A DNA stretch of 55,899 bases, from assembly GCA_009602725.1 (NCBI GenBank), contig WELB01000041.1, positions 154,668 through 210,566 of the forward strand, in the 5' to 3' direction. Within the stretch, counting starts at the first letter, position 1, and the number at the start of each line of letters is the position of its first letter. A program made the translations under genes and the position numbers. The notes below the pieces were generated by a model, which ran no database searches, was not told the DNA's origin, and was given only the letters and a program-made list of their open reading frames with translations. The stretch comes from Spirogloea muscicola. Lineage: Eukaryota; Streptophyta; Zygnematophyceae; Spirogloeales; Spirogloeaceae. Positions 19,911 to 31,500 of this stretch are shown here, in pieces.

Positions 19911-20255
19911 TTCATCATCCCACTGTCATATACTCTTGATCCTGTCCCGAACGCTCAAGAGTAGTAGAGCAACATCATATCCTTCTACATGCAAGGGCAA
20001 GTTACGGCCTTGGCAGAATTGCTAAGCCCTTAGTCAGTCACAAGCAGCAAGTGCTTATAGCACGTTCAGCACCATAGGCAAGAGCACATTAGAGCAGTGT
20101 GACTTCTCCCTCATGGAGACTGCAGCCCAGAAATTCCAGATTGTGCTGAGACGCTTTCAATGCAATACAGTCATCGATCGGTTCCTCGTGTGCAATCTCA
20201 TCCAGATTGCCATCAATCAGACAAGCCCGTCAAAGCTTGCAAAAGAATTGCACAC
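19911..20255. other. Convergent 3' intergenic region
   Basis: 345 bp between the stop codons of the CPBP protease (+) and ABCF4 (-). No gene seen; presumably both 3' UTRs. Confidence 0.5.
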
Positions 20256-23200
20256 TTACTCGTCCACCTCCGCAGCGACTTCCTTGATGAGCTCTGCTTT
20301 AAACTCCTCGAAGCTGCCAGGGTAGCTTGTTATCGTCCCATTGTCGACCACCCAGATTTGACTACGCTCCTCGTCTTCGCAAACCCTGAAGAAGCATCAA
20401 GCGTCACTCGCAGGACTGTCTCAGACTCAGCACAGCAAGCAGCAAGCAGCCTGGAACAAAAAGCCGTCATACTTAGTTTGTGTCAAGCTTCTGCCAGCAG
20501 CGCTGAATTCTGTACATCGCCAAAGAGCTGAGAGTCATCACTTTGCTCGGCAAGACAGGAGAATCCAACCTAGAAATAAGGCGGGAATCGTGGCTGACGA
20601 GGACAACGCCGCCCGTGAACTCATCCAAAGCATCAGCCAAGGCATCAATACTCTGCACGTAGGCGAGCTCAGTGAGCCACGAGACAACCCGCAACTAGCC
20701 TCCACTCATACGTGAATGAAAGCTCAATGCAAAATATTCCATATAGCAGCTCATATTGCTTTCTTCACCTGCATGTCAAGATGATTAGTTGGCTCGTCAA
20801 GCAGGAGAATGTGGGGCCGGGCCATAGAGATGGAGGTGAACACAACGCGCGCCTTCTGGCCCCCAGAAAGCTTTACAATCGGAGTGAGGTGGTTGTGACT
20901 GGGCAATCCAAATTTGCCGAGCTTTGCTCGCACAGCTTCCTGCTTGCTGGGACCCTCCTGGTCAGGGTACAGGCGCAGCAAGTACTGGGCCGGCGTCTCG
21001 TCGAAAGTCAGGAGGTCGACAAAATGCTGCCCACAGAGTGCACAGTGTCACGAGTGATGAGAGTGCCAAGGAAAATCTGCATGCAGCACCTGGCTGCACT
21101 TAATGCTCCAATCCGTTGGGCTACCAACCTTAACTCAGACACAACCCTGTCCACAGTCACAAGAGGTGTGCTCTGGTCACCTGAGAGTAGCGCCCTATCC
21201 TCAGCTTCTGGCTTTGCCGGGACTCTCCTTCCGTAGGTTGCAAGTCGCCTGCAAGTAGGTTGAGGAGCGTCGACTTCCCCGCACCATTGGGCCCAACAAT
21301 GGCCACTCGCGTGCCCATGTCAACGCCCAGGTCGATACCTTTGAGGCCAAAGTCGGGCCGCCCTGGATAGGCAAATGCAACGTCCTTGAGCTGGAGGAGC
21401 GGTGGTGTAAGCTCCGTCGGCTCTGGGAAGTGGAATTCCACGCTGCATCAGGGGGCACCCAAGCTTGGGTAACTCAGTCATGGCCTTTGCTGCACACTGG
21501 GCCATACGCACCTGACCAAGCCGGAGCACTCAGAAGATGGCAACAATTCATTAAGCATTGGCTTGCGCCCAGCTATCTGCATAATCTGACTATGTGTGAC
21601 TATGTGTGGCAATGTGGACACTAGTGCAGGGCGCACTTTGCTCAAATCAGTCCAGCAAGAGGGCAGCAAGATCTTGTACAACAGCGCTGCTCACCTGTAA
21701 TCGCGCCACCTGCGAGGGGCCTCCCTCGGCACCTCGTCCTCCTCGGCAGCTGCACTCCTGCCTTTCCCCTTGCTCTTTGCCTCCTTAGCCGCGTTGAACT
21801 TGGCCCGGTCCTTCACTTTGTCCTGCACCGCTTTGCTGCCCGACTTCTTCGCAGCCCTCATCTGCTTCTCGTACGTCTCGAACTTCTTGTTGTTCTCTCG
21901 TCTCTTCTGCTCGTACATGTCCTCGAACGCCTCAAAATTGCCCTGGCCATGAGGACAACCAATGGTAGAAAGCTATGTGTCAACATCTTCCTCACATAAG
22001 TCCTTGCACAACATCCTCAGCCAATATAGGGAATCTAAGCTATTGGATTGAGTTGCCCAATGCTCGCCAAAGTCACTTGGAAGGTCCTTCACAGTCCTAT
22101 AGTGGACTTGTCTACCTTGTAGAATTGGAGCTTTTCATCATGGAGGTGAATGATGTCAGTGCAGACAGAGTTGAGGAAGTCTCGGTCGTGAGACACCACA
22201 ATGAGCGTCTTCTTCCAGCGCATGAGGTACTCCTCCAACCACACAACTGCCCGCAGGTCAAGGTGATTGGTCGGCTCGTCCAGCAGGAGCAGCGTCGGTT
22301 GCACGTAGAGGGCGCGCGCCAGCGAGATGCGCATCCGCCAGCCTCCGCTGAAGGACTTTGTTGGCCGGGCCTACAAGAGACAGCGCCATCGAGGACAGTG
22401 TGATAAGCATGCTCTCTTCTCATTAGTTTAGGGGAAATCGACTGTCCTCTAAACCCACACCCTAAACATTGATAGTGCAGCTTTGATTAGAGGGAGCAGG
22501 AAATGATACGGCAACATTCTGGGAGTCACCTGCATGTCTTTGCTGAAGCCCAGGCCTGCGAGAATCTTGGAGGCGCGGGCCTCGGCGGCCTCAGCGCCAA
22601 TCTCCCTCATCTGCTCATACACAGCGGCGAGCTTCTCGCCGGCGCTTGCTACCTCAGCATCCACTGCCTCTAGCTTACTTGCTGCCGGCTCCTTGGCCAT
22701 GCCATTCCTATAGTCCTCATCCTCTTCCTCCTCGTTGTCATCATGCTGCTCACTTTGATCTTCATGGACATCTGACCGCAGGTTGCCATTGGCACTGCCG
22801 CTGACAACAGTGCCGCTACTGCCACTAGTAGCGCCATCGGCCCCACTGACGTCCCTCTCAGCGAGCTCCCTCAGCCTGGCCTCCTCAGCTCGCAGCCGCA
22901 TGAGCTCCTCGTCGGCTGACACGACGGCGGCCAGCGCCGCGCAGTCGTCGCCCACGACCTCCTGCTCCACCAGGAGCACGTCAATGTTCCGGGGCACCGG
23001 GATCTGGCGCCGCGCCAGGAGCTTCATGAGCGTCGACTTGCCCTTGCCGTTGGGGCCCACCAGACCGTACCTTCGCCCGTGCACGATGGTCAACGACGCA
23101 TTCCGGAACAGCTCCTTGCCCCTCGCTGACACTGAGAAGTTCTCAACCTGCGGCAAGACGAGGACGTGGCACGGTCGAGCTGAGCAATGTAAGACCACCA

Positions 23201-23940
23201 CCAGAAAGCCCTCAATGACATCTCGAACCTTAAGTATCAGAGGCAGCTTCCGTCTGGAAGTCATAGACCAGCAAAGCAGCACTGTCATTTAACAGAGACA
23301 CATTCTCCAGCTGGATAAAGCCCTCAACCCTCACTTGCCGTCTGACTCGTGAGCAAACAAGCACGTCTAAATGCGACTGCGGCTTTCAGATCACTCGCTC
23401 GAAGCACTCGCTCACCACGTCTGCGAGCAATCCGGCAGCTCGATTGCTGCCAGGGAGCGGCCTTGCTGCCAGCAGCCGCAGCGAGCTAGACCTCCGCATG
23501 GACATCGCAGACAACAGACAGCCAGGAATGGCGGCGCGCTTGCCTTGATGTCGCGGGCGCCGCCAGCGCCAGTGGCGGCGGCGCCGTCGGCGTCGTCAGC
23601 CTCGAGCGTTGAGGAACGGGCGCCGAGGACGACCGAGAAGGCGCTGGTGTCGTCGTCGCGCAGGGCCTCCTCGCGGGCGGCCTCGTGCGCCTGCGCCGCC
23701 GCCTGGTCCTTCTTCTCCCGCTTCCGCAGCTCCCGCTCCGTGACGACTCCCACGCTCAGCGCCGCACCTCCGCCGCCGCCGCCGCCAGCGCCGCCGCTGC
23801 CAGCGCCGCCACTGCGGGCCGCCTNTCCGATCTCCGCCGCCGCGGCCGCGCGCGCTGCGCCGCCCGGCGCGGGCTTCGCCGGGCCGTCGTCCAGCGAGAT
23901 GCTGGCGACGGTGATGCGCCGCGCCTCCTTCTTGGCCTTG

Positions 23941-23971
<31 letters not shown>

Positions 23972-23990
23972 GCTCGGCTTTGCGAGGCAT
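20256..23990 (-). CDS. ABCF4: ABC-F ATPase, plant ABCF4/GCN4 type
   Basis: A soluble ABC-F protein with two nucleotide-binding domains and no membrane domain; the family works on ribosomes/translation, and plant GCN4 also links to stomatal signalling. Eight exons: 23990-23544, 23147-22530, 22370-22116, 21942-21695, 21442-21181, 21026-20769, 20652-20570 and 20385-20256. They total 2,301 nt (766 aa), all phases consistent. NBD1: [38 protein letters not shown]. Linker: [15 protein letters not shown] and [15 protein letters not shown]2: [50 protein letters not shown]. It ends EVAAEVDE. The N-terminal about 150 residues are Ala/Gly/Lys-rich. One N (23825) lies in exon 1. The first intron uses a GC donor (CATCAAG|GCAAGC). 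Confidence 0.95.
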
Positions 23991-24841
23991 GGCCGGCCCC
24001 CGGGGCGGACTCGTGGGGGCTCACTGCGTGTGGCGCTTTGGCCTGGCGCAGTGGTGGGGCCGATGCGACGAGCGTCTGGTGACGGCGCCGAGTTTTTTGA
24101 TCCGTTTGGCATGAACGAGTGAACAAAAGAGGCGCGGCTACGATTGTCTGCCTGCATTGAGAGGAAGCTGCATTTCCAAAGGGGGGCCCTCGCCCCCTCT
24201 GGAAGGCTGTGAAAAGCATCAGCTCGTCCGATCCCAGCCACCAGTCAATCTGGCCGCGCTTCCTTCTTTTGGAAGGCTGTGAAAAGTAACAGCTCGTCCG
24301 ATCAGAAGCAAGTGCTCGCCCATAGAGAAGAAGAGTTGGCAAAGCCAGACCAAAAAGAGTGGTCAATGTCCACATCCAAAGAAAGCGGTGCCGAAAAAGC
24401 TGTGCTCGCCCATAGAGAGGAAGCGCGGCCAGATTGACTGGTGGCTGGGAAAGGCCAGCCCAAAAGAATGGACTAAGTCTGAGGGAGCCTGAGTGCGAAC
24501 GACTAGGACTAAGACATCAGCCAGGGAACGCTCAGTAACCTCTAGACAGGAGATGCAGGTCCGAGAAGCTAGCTGGCGGAAAGACGTCGCCCTGACGGAA
24601 GCCGGAGGCCATAGAGAAGAGGGCTGGCGAAGCCAGCCCAAAAACAATGGACAATGTTCAAAGCCGAAGAAAGAGGTGCTGAGTAAGGCTACACTAACAA
24701 AAACGACAACGCACGAGGGAAAAAGAGAGAAGGCGCGCCGGGCGCATGAAATGAAATGGAGGCCAATTCAAGCCGATACATTGTACAGGCAGAGTCTAGG
24801 GCAAACAGGGCTACATGATACGGAGACCGAAACTAAGGTGC
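23991..24841. repeat. Repeat island: retroelement 3' modules
   Basis: Upstream of ABCF4 and 3' (minus strand) of retroelement copy 3. It holds repeated modules: CGCCCATAGAGAAGAAG, GGCTGGGAAAGGCCAGCCC, GCCAGCCCAAAAGAATGGAC and related forms at about 24235, 24310, 24410 and 24610. The 60-bp element is at about 24735-24795 (minus-strand sense). No coding gene recognised. Confidence 0.6.
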
Positions 24842-26375
24842 CTAAGGTGACACTGGTACCCACAGGTGAGCACAAACAAATCCGACAAGAGCGCCGCCAC
24901 AAAAGCCGGAGGCCTGACTTGGAGCGCGCCCTGCACGTTGATGAAGAGCCAATGCTTGTGAGCGCTGTAAACTGAGTGAGAGCCGCTTTCTATGATATGC
25001 AACCAAGGCCTGCGGAATGCTGGAGTGGCCCAAGCTGCCCCCACAACTTCGACGGCACTCATCAACCAGCCGGGCCAGATGCTGAATCAGGGAGGACCAG
25101 TTTACGCCGCAGCCTCCGTAGATATCCATGGCACACGGATAAAGATGGTCCCCTCGGGGATGGTCCTGGTAGTGCCGCTCCTTCTTGCGCTCTGCGCAGG
25201 ACGTGGCCCAGCCAGACACGGTTGACGTGGGTGCGCCAGCCTTGTATGCGTCGATCAGTACCACGTCCAGGAGCAGACGAGGGAAGCTCAGTACCCTAGA
25301 GTGAGCAACATCAGGTCGGAGTAGCTCGTGGCAGGGAAGGAGGCACTCCGCCGAGACCCAGAGGCGGCGGCCAGAGCTCGTCTTCCTTCTTCTCGTCCTG
25401 CGCGCGTGTGGACGGCGTGGGCAAGGGATCGTTGGAACGATACCGCCAGGCGCATGCGGAAGACCTGGGCTAACGAACCGGCGGCGGCGTTGAAGCGGGC
25501 AGCGCCCCAGGCAGACCCGGCCGCCGGTCAATGGCCTGACGGGCAAGCCGCTGGAGGAGATCCAGCCAGCGGCTGCAGAAAGCCCCGTGAACGTCGATCG
25601 CCAGGGCCGCAGATTCGTCACCAGCCGGGTGGTCGGCATCTTTTCGCTCTTCACCCCGGGCCCGCTAGGCGGACTGCATGCCATCCATGTATACGACGCA
25701 GCCCCGGTGGGATTGGCGGAGTCGCAGAAGTCGGTTGTCACCACGTCGGCGATGATGCGGGAACCGCCGCCGGGCGGGATGGCGACCAGGTCCGCGCGGC
25801 GCGTATGGGGCTTGCCGTCCGCGCCCAGCTGGATGGGCATCACTGAGGCGTTCTTCACCGCCACCTTAAAGCCCGCCTCCATATCCACCCCCTGTCTACC
25901 ATCGCGCAGGAGATCATGGGAGCAGGTCCGCTCGCCCCCGTGCGCGCAACGGAGCACGTGCGCCGCCCGCAGGGTCGGCGTGACGGGCGCCGCACTCGCA
26001 CTGAGTGACGCCCAGGGAGGGAGGAGGGCCAAGAGCCGATGGACCGCCATCCTGTAGACCTCATCGGGCATAACGAGTGCTGCATAGAGTGGGAGCGCAT
26101 TTAGCCACGCCGCCGCCCCAGGGGAAGAGGCTGAAAGAAGCCGGGCACGCTCGCGAAGGTCGGACGGAGGGACAAGCTTCACCACCTGGTCAGAGGCGCC
26201 TTCTCAACCACCGCCGTGAAGCGTGCCTGGGCACGCAGGTCGGGGGTGTGGGCGAGGTGCATGAAAGGAACAGCCTGCTCGGACATGTTGGTGTGGACCG
26301 CCAGGAGCCAGTCGCGGGCAGAGCGGAGGGCGACCTGGATGTCGAGCTGGCCGAAAAAGGATACGTCGAAGGCAG
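24842..26375 (-). mobile_element. Frameshifted, chimeric non-LTR retrotransposon remnant (copies 3a/3b)
   Basis: A 447-aa frame begins at 26185 and matches copy 1 (LLSASSPGAAAWLNALPLYA, CAHGGERTCSHDLLRD, HTRRADLVAIPPGGG, IIADVVTTDFCDSANP). It then goes out of frame relative to copy 1. It resumes with a second, different nuclease-like stretch (RLLLDVVLIDAYKAG, KKERHYQDHPRGDH, MDIYGGCGVNW) and the C-terminal HQRAGRAPSQASGF. Upstream, 26185-26375 continues the homology in another frame (TPDLRAQARF), so the element is broken by frameshifts. It appears to join two related copies head to tail. Confidence 0.7.
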
Positions 26376-26539
26376 TGGCTGTGAAAGAAGTGGCTCTCCC
26401 AAATGTTAAATATAGAAATATGGTGAATCAGTGGGTCGGTAGAAGCACCCATTCCGCTCATTCTGCTAGGCTGATGAGAGTCTCCCTAGATAAGGGAGGC
26501 CCCGGCAAAAGAAATCATTGGTCCGAACAATCTTGTGGC
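26376..26539. other. Spacer between retroelement and tandem array
   Basis: A short stretch with a GTGGCTGTGAAAGAAGTGG module-like sequence and no gene. Confidence 0.4.
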
Positions 26540-26746
26540 TCTGTGTGCGGCGAAGCGGCGCTGTGTGCGCGGCGGCTCTGTGTGCGGCGAGGCGGCGCTG
26601 TGTGCGCGACGGCTCTGTGTGCGGCGAGGCGGCGCTGCGTGCGCAGCGGCTCTGTGTGCGACTAGGCGGCGCTGCGTGCGCGGCGGCTCTGTGTGCGGCA
26701 AGACGGTGCTGTGTGTGCGGCCAGGTGGAGCCAAGCGCTCGCCGGC
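26540..26746. repeat. 37-bp minisatellite, about five units
   Basis: Tandem units of 37 bp start at 26540, 26577, 26614 and 26651. A diverged, longer fifth unit starts at 26688. The unit begins TCTGTGTGCGGCGAGGCGGC. Because 37 is not a multiple of three, every unit changes frame. The array has few or no stops in any frame, which explains the overlapping Cys/Arg/Ala and His/Thr/Pro open frames on both strands. None looks like a real gene. Confidence 0.9.
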
Positions 26747-26984
26747 TCTGTGTGTAATCAGGCAAGCCTTTGTGTTACTCTTAACTCTTTGTGACCATGT
26801 CTGCGTCTGCGTCCGCATTTGCACCAAGGCGAGGACGATCTGCCGGTCCTCCTACCTCAAGACAGGAAGTGGCTGTAAGGCATGAAGGACAGGTACAAAT
26901 AGTAGATCGTGAACAGCAGGTTCAGGTTGCAGATCAAGAAAGACGAGGGCAGGCAGAGCAAAAGTTGTTTCACCAAAGACAGAA

Positions 26985-27235
26985 GCCGCGCGGTGCGCAT
27001 GAAATTTGGAAAGGGAGGTCAATTCTAGCCTTTTAAATGTCCCGGTAATGGGGTAATGAATTGGCTAAGGGGGGCACTCCTCGAGTGAGCAAATACATGT
27101 CTGACAAGCTAGGCTGAGGAGCCAGACCACCACCACGGAAGCCATTAGCCTGGGCTAATGCACGCCCAGCACCGCTGGTGTATCGCGAGTGCCTGGGAAC
27201 GCTGTAGACTCTTGATAGCCGCATAGCCGCATCCT
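26985..27235 (-). mobile_element. Retrotransposon 3' end remnant (copy 4)
   Basis: Minus-strand frame 27224-27033 gives TSGAGRALAQANGFRGGGL and LSDMYLLTRGVPPL, the same C-terminal motif as copies 1 and 3. Just 3' of it (26985-27035) is a copy of the 60-bp element in the same relative orientation as in copy 3. Only the extreme 3' end survives. Confidence 0.6.
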
Positions 27236-27850
27236 ATAGCAGGCAACAATGGCTTGCAGGACGCTAAGATGCCCTAAGCTACCCGCCAATGGGGGCAAGG
27301 GCTGTGATCAGCCAGCCCGAAGAAAGAATGGACAAGGTTCGAAGGCCACTTTACGAGGGGCCAAAGCGCTATCTCAGAACTGGAGTAGAATGAAGCACTC
27401 AACAACTACGAGGCAGTGGCTTTGAAAGGCCAGCCCAAAGGAATGTACAAGGTCTGCAAGGGCCGGATGGAGCAAAAGCAGGCTACTGTTCACCAGGACG
27501 TTAGCAAGTGGGCGCTCAATATACCTCCACTCAGCAAGTGCCAATCAGTATAAGAAGAGGGTGAAAGGATACGTAAGGCAATAGCTTTTATCTGTAGTCA
27601 GCATGTGCAGACTAGAGAAAGCCAGCCCACAATGAGACAGCTCCTTCAATGTAAGGCAATGGCTGTGAGAGGCCAGCTCAAAGGAATGTACAAAAAAGCA
27701 AGTAAGGTCTGAGAGAGCAGGACAGCATAAAGAGCACCAAGGGTGCCTGCTCAGTGCCAAACCTGCACTAGCTTTTGCCTGAACAGTGTATCTGCTGGAA
27801 TGGCCACCCTTTCATCTCATGTACACTGCGCCCCTTCTCACAGTGCGCCT
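27236..27850. repeat. Array of dispersed retroelement modules
   Basis: Repeated plus-strand forms of GCCAGCCCAAAGGAATGTAC with GGCAGTGGCTTTGAAAGG at about 27305, 27410, 27610 and 27660. The 60-bp element lies at about 27783-27845. No gene. Confidence 0.6.
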
Positions 27851-27934
27851 TGGGTGGGCAACCAGGAGCTCGCTCGAGCGGGAGATAAGTGGAGCGGTCC
27901 AGCCCCTACCCTCTGTGGGTGAGTAAATTCTTGT

Positions 27935-28330
27935 TTCCTGGATATTTGATAGCCCATGCATTGCACCTGCGTGCTGGCCGTGCTCTAGCTGCATCCTCTA
28001 GCTTTCGTCATGGGGATTGCTTTCCGGCGGCTAGTCTTTCTGACTTGCAGCTACTAATTAGAGGTTACTAGTAAATACCAACATGGTCCATACTCAGTCA
28101 TGTCTTTTAGCGGTTTTCGGCCCCTTCGACCCTTGTCAACTTTTTCGGGCTGGCTGTCACAGCCCGCGCCCTTTTTGGGCTGGCCTCTCACAGCCAATGC
28201 CTTTGCCTTACATTAGCAGAGGTGTTTCTTCTTCTCACAGCCATTGCCTTCCATTGCAAGAGCTGCTTCTTCGTCGTTGCTGGCCTGCCACAGTCGTCAC
28301 GTCGTCGCGGCGGCTCTGGCCGCGCTTCCT
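27935..28330 (+). mobile_element. Retrotransposon 3' end remnant (copy 5) with 3' modules
   Basis: Plus-strand translation ends HALHLRAGRALAASSSF, SLSDLQLLIRG at about 28071, the element's C-terminal motif. It is followed by GGCTGGCTGTCACAGCC and GGGCTGGCCTCTCACAGCC modules (28140-28200), in the orientation expected for a 3' untranslated region. Confidence 0.55.
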
Positions 28331-28567
28331 GCTATCTGGCGGGGCCGACGCAGGGCTCGTCCAGCGACAGGCCCAGCCACGCTCCGTAAAATCGCAGATC
28401 TGCGCGCCGGCGCACCCGCGAGCATTCGGCGGATCCCCGAGCAGCCAGCCGTTGCCCGGCGCTTCAACAAGACATTCAATTCGAAGTTGTGAACCAGGGA
28501 GGCCGTTGAATGGTGGCCCTCCGCCGTCACACCCCCCCGCGCCCCGCCGGAGGCCCCGGCGGCGGCC

Positions 28568-31500
28568 ATGGCGGACGCGGCGTGGCGCGCCGAGCGGGCG
28601 CGGCTGCAGGCGGAGCTCGCGGCGGCGCGGCAGGCGGCGCAGGAGGACGCGGAGGCGCTGCGCGGCATGGAGGCGCAGGCCAAGCTGCACCTGCGGGTGC
28701 TGGAGGAGGCCATGGAGAANCGGGAGGCGGCCACGGCCGAGCAGCTCGACGGCGCCGGCGCGCGCCTGCGGGCGTCGCAGGCCAAGGCCGCGACGCTGGA
28801 GGAGACGGTGGGACGGTACAAGGCCGGCGTGGCCAAGTTCCGGGAGCGCTTAGCGGCGGACCAGCAGGCGAGGGAAAAGGCCTGGGCCTACGAGCGCCGG
28901 ACGCTGACCGCCGACCTCGACGCCATGCACAGCAAGGCTGAGGAGGCCGGCAGGCTCCATGACCGCGTCCGTCAGCTGGCCAAGGAGCTGGAGCTCAGTA
29001 ATGCGGCGGCGGGCGACGCCATGGCGGCCAAGGAGGCGGAGTGGGCGGCCAAGTTCCAGGCTCTGGAGCGTGGCGTGCTGTCAGTGTCGGAGGCCGGGGA
29101 GGCCAAGACGCGGCGGCTGGAGCAGCGGCTGCAGAAGCTCGCCGCGCAGGTGGCGGCGGAGGAGGGCGAGCGCGCTGCGAGGCACGCCGCCGAGCAGCAG
29201 CAGCGTCAGGAACGTGGTGTCGCTGCCAAAGCAACCAGCGGCCATGAGGGGTCGCTCGTTGCACTCCTCCTCGAGAAGGAGAAGCAGGTACACGGCCTCG
29301 GACCGGCAGCCATAGGCGACTGCAAGCATGATGCGGGACCGTGACCCTTCTCTCGCCCAACTCCAATGGGCCCCGCAACACTGACATGGTCCTCGCAAGG
29401 TGTCCTGTGTGCAGATTGACGCCCTCGAGAGGGACCTCGTGCAGCTGAGTGAGGGGGCCCAGAAGGCTGCTGGGGCGCAGGAGTGCGCGCTCGAGCTCGA
29501 CGTCAGGTGCCGAGCGCTGCAGGAAGATCTGCAGCAGGCGGCAGCCGCCGCTGCGCAGGAGAGGCAGGCCAGCTCGGTACGCGTCAGCTCCCTCGAGATG
29601 GATCTGGCAGGTACGGTCAATGAGCTGCATGCTGCCCAGGAGTGGGCGGCGGGCTTGCAGCAGGACCTCCAGAGTGCCAGCCACCAACTGGCAGAGGCCG
29701 AGAACAGGATGCGCCAGTTGCAGGTCAGATGCCATGTACTCTTCAATTTTTGGGACCAGGCAAGACTAGGCAGACATGACTGCATTGCACAATCTGGGAT
29801 AACCGCCATCAACAAGCAGTGCCAAATCGAGGTGGTTCGTGTTACTCCTCTGAAGAGTGCAGGCCTTCTATGCTGACTCCGAGTAATCACGCTTGGATTT
29901 GTGAAGGAGCTGAATGCACAACTGGCAGGGGCTTTGGCAGATGCCGCGGTGCCAATGGAAAATGGTCTAACTGGACATGACGGAAGAGAGCAGGGAGCAG
30001 CACTGCCGGAGAGCGCGAGGCAGCTCGAGGCCAAGTGCCAGCAGCTTGAGAACATGCTGCAGCACGCGACAGAGGCTGCCAGGAAGGAGAGCAGTCAGCA
30101 CCTCACACAGATGAGCTCACTTGGTGCAGAGGTGCGCGACATGGGTGATCAGCTACAGGCCACGCGAAACTGGGCTGCCGGGCTCCAGGAGCAACTCCAG
30201 AAGGCTTTGGATGTGTCTGGAGATGCCCAGAACCGCCTGTCACAATTACAGGTCCTTTTTTGCAGACAAGCTCTGTCCATCAGATCATTGACAGAGCGAG
30301 TCGGGAATGCAGAGCTACTAACTGGAACACACTGAGGTCATGGTTGGGGTTGCTCATGTAATGCAGCCTTCGGCATCCACTGCAATGCATCATCATCATC
30401 ATGCATCATCACAAAAATTGAGAATCAATGAGATGTTATTGCCTCGTGGCATGCGGTCTGCTAGTTCAGGCAAGCAGGAAGTATGTGCAGAAACTGCCCA
30501 GCCATACACCTGATAGTGTTGTGCTGACGAGCTTCACGTTGACAGGAGTCACGCAAACTGTTGGAGAAGCACGCGACTGAGGCTCGGCAGGCACATGGCG
30601 AGCAGATGACCCTCTTGCAAGACCAGCTGGCGGCAGCGACAGAGGAGCTTGCAAGGATCACTGAGCAGAGTTGTGCCTATGCTAGGACAATCGAGGGGCT
30701 GCAAGCTGACCTAGTCACAGCTGATGGAGCTCTGGAGGCCAGGGAGCGGGCTTTGGACATAGCAGACAGCACCGTTGACGAGATGCGTCAGCAGCTTCAC
30801 GAGGCAGAGGCCAAGCTGCAAGCCAGCCAGAGCGAAGCAAGGGGCTCACGGAAACAGCTAGAGACTGACTTGGCCTCTGTGGAGGAGCAGGAAGCCCACA
30901 TCCAAGCCCGGCTCCGAGAGAGAGAGAAAGCGGTATGCTTGCTCAACATTTGGTAACGCCAATTAATCATGCACTTTGTTCTTATTGTGCTGATCATGTA
31001 GCGCATTACACAATATAGACGAGCAATTTGTGAGGCAGAGGTGTCCTCTGTCCTGGTGCAGGTCGTGGCCCTGCAGGAGACAGTAGTAGAACTCAAGAAG
31101 AAGCTCGCCAAGGCCCTAGAAATCGTTGACGCCCAGCGGCAGCTGGAGCAGGGCCTGCGCGACGCCCTCAAGCAGGCAGAGTCACGGCGGGCAGCGACGT
31201 CAGTAAAGGTGTCCTCTTTGGAGGCGACCCTGAGAACGCTCCTCGAGGACCTGCACACCTCCGAGAACGTGGCGCTGAGCCAGCAAGAGAAGCTGCAGAA
31301 GGTCACCCGAATGCACCTTGGCCTCAAGCAGAATGTGCTGCATCTCCAGGTGCGTCACAAGCTCACCGCCAAGTGCTGGGAGCTTCATACACAACACAAC
31401 ATCATAAATCTCAGCATCATGCACCTATCCTTCTTAATGACATGTTGAAGGTCCACAGTCACCAGCTTCATTGTACTACTGGAATGTTATTTTGGAACTT

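Noticed and set aside
26466-26885. Several overlapping Cys/Arg- and His/Pro-rich open frames on both strands
   Set aside because: All arise from the 37-bp tandem array; no start context, splice support or conserved motif.
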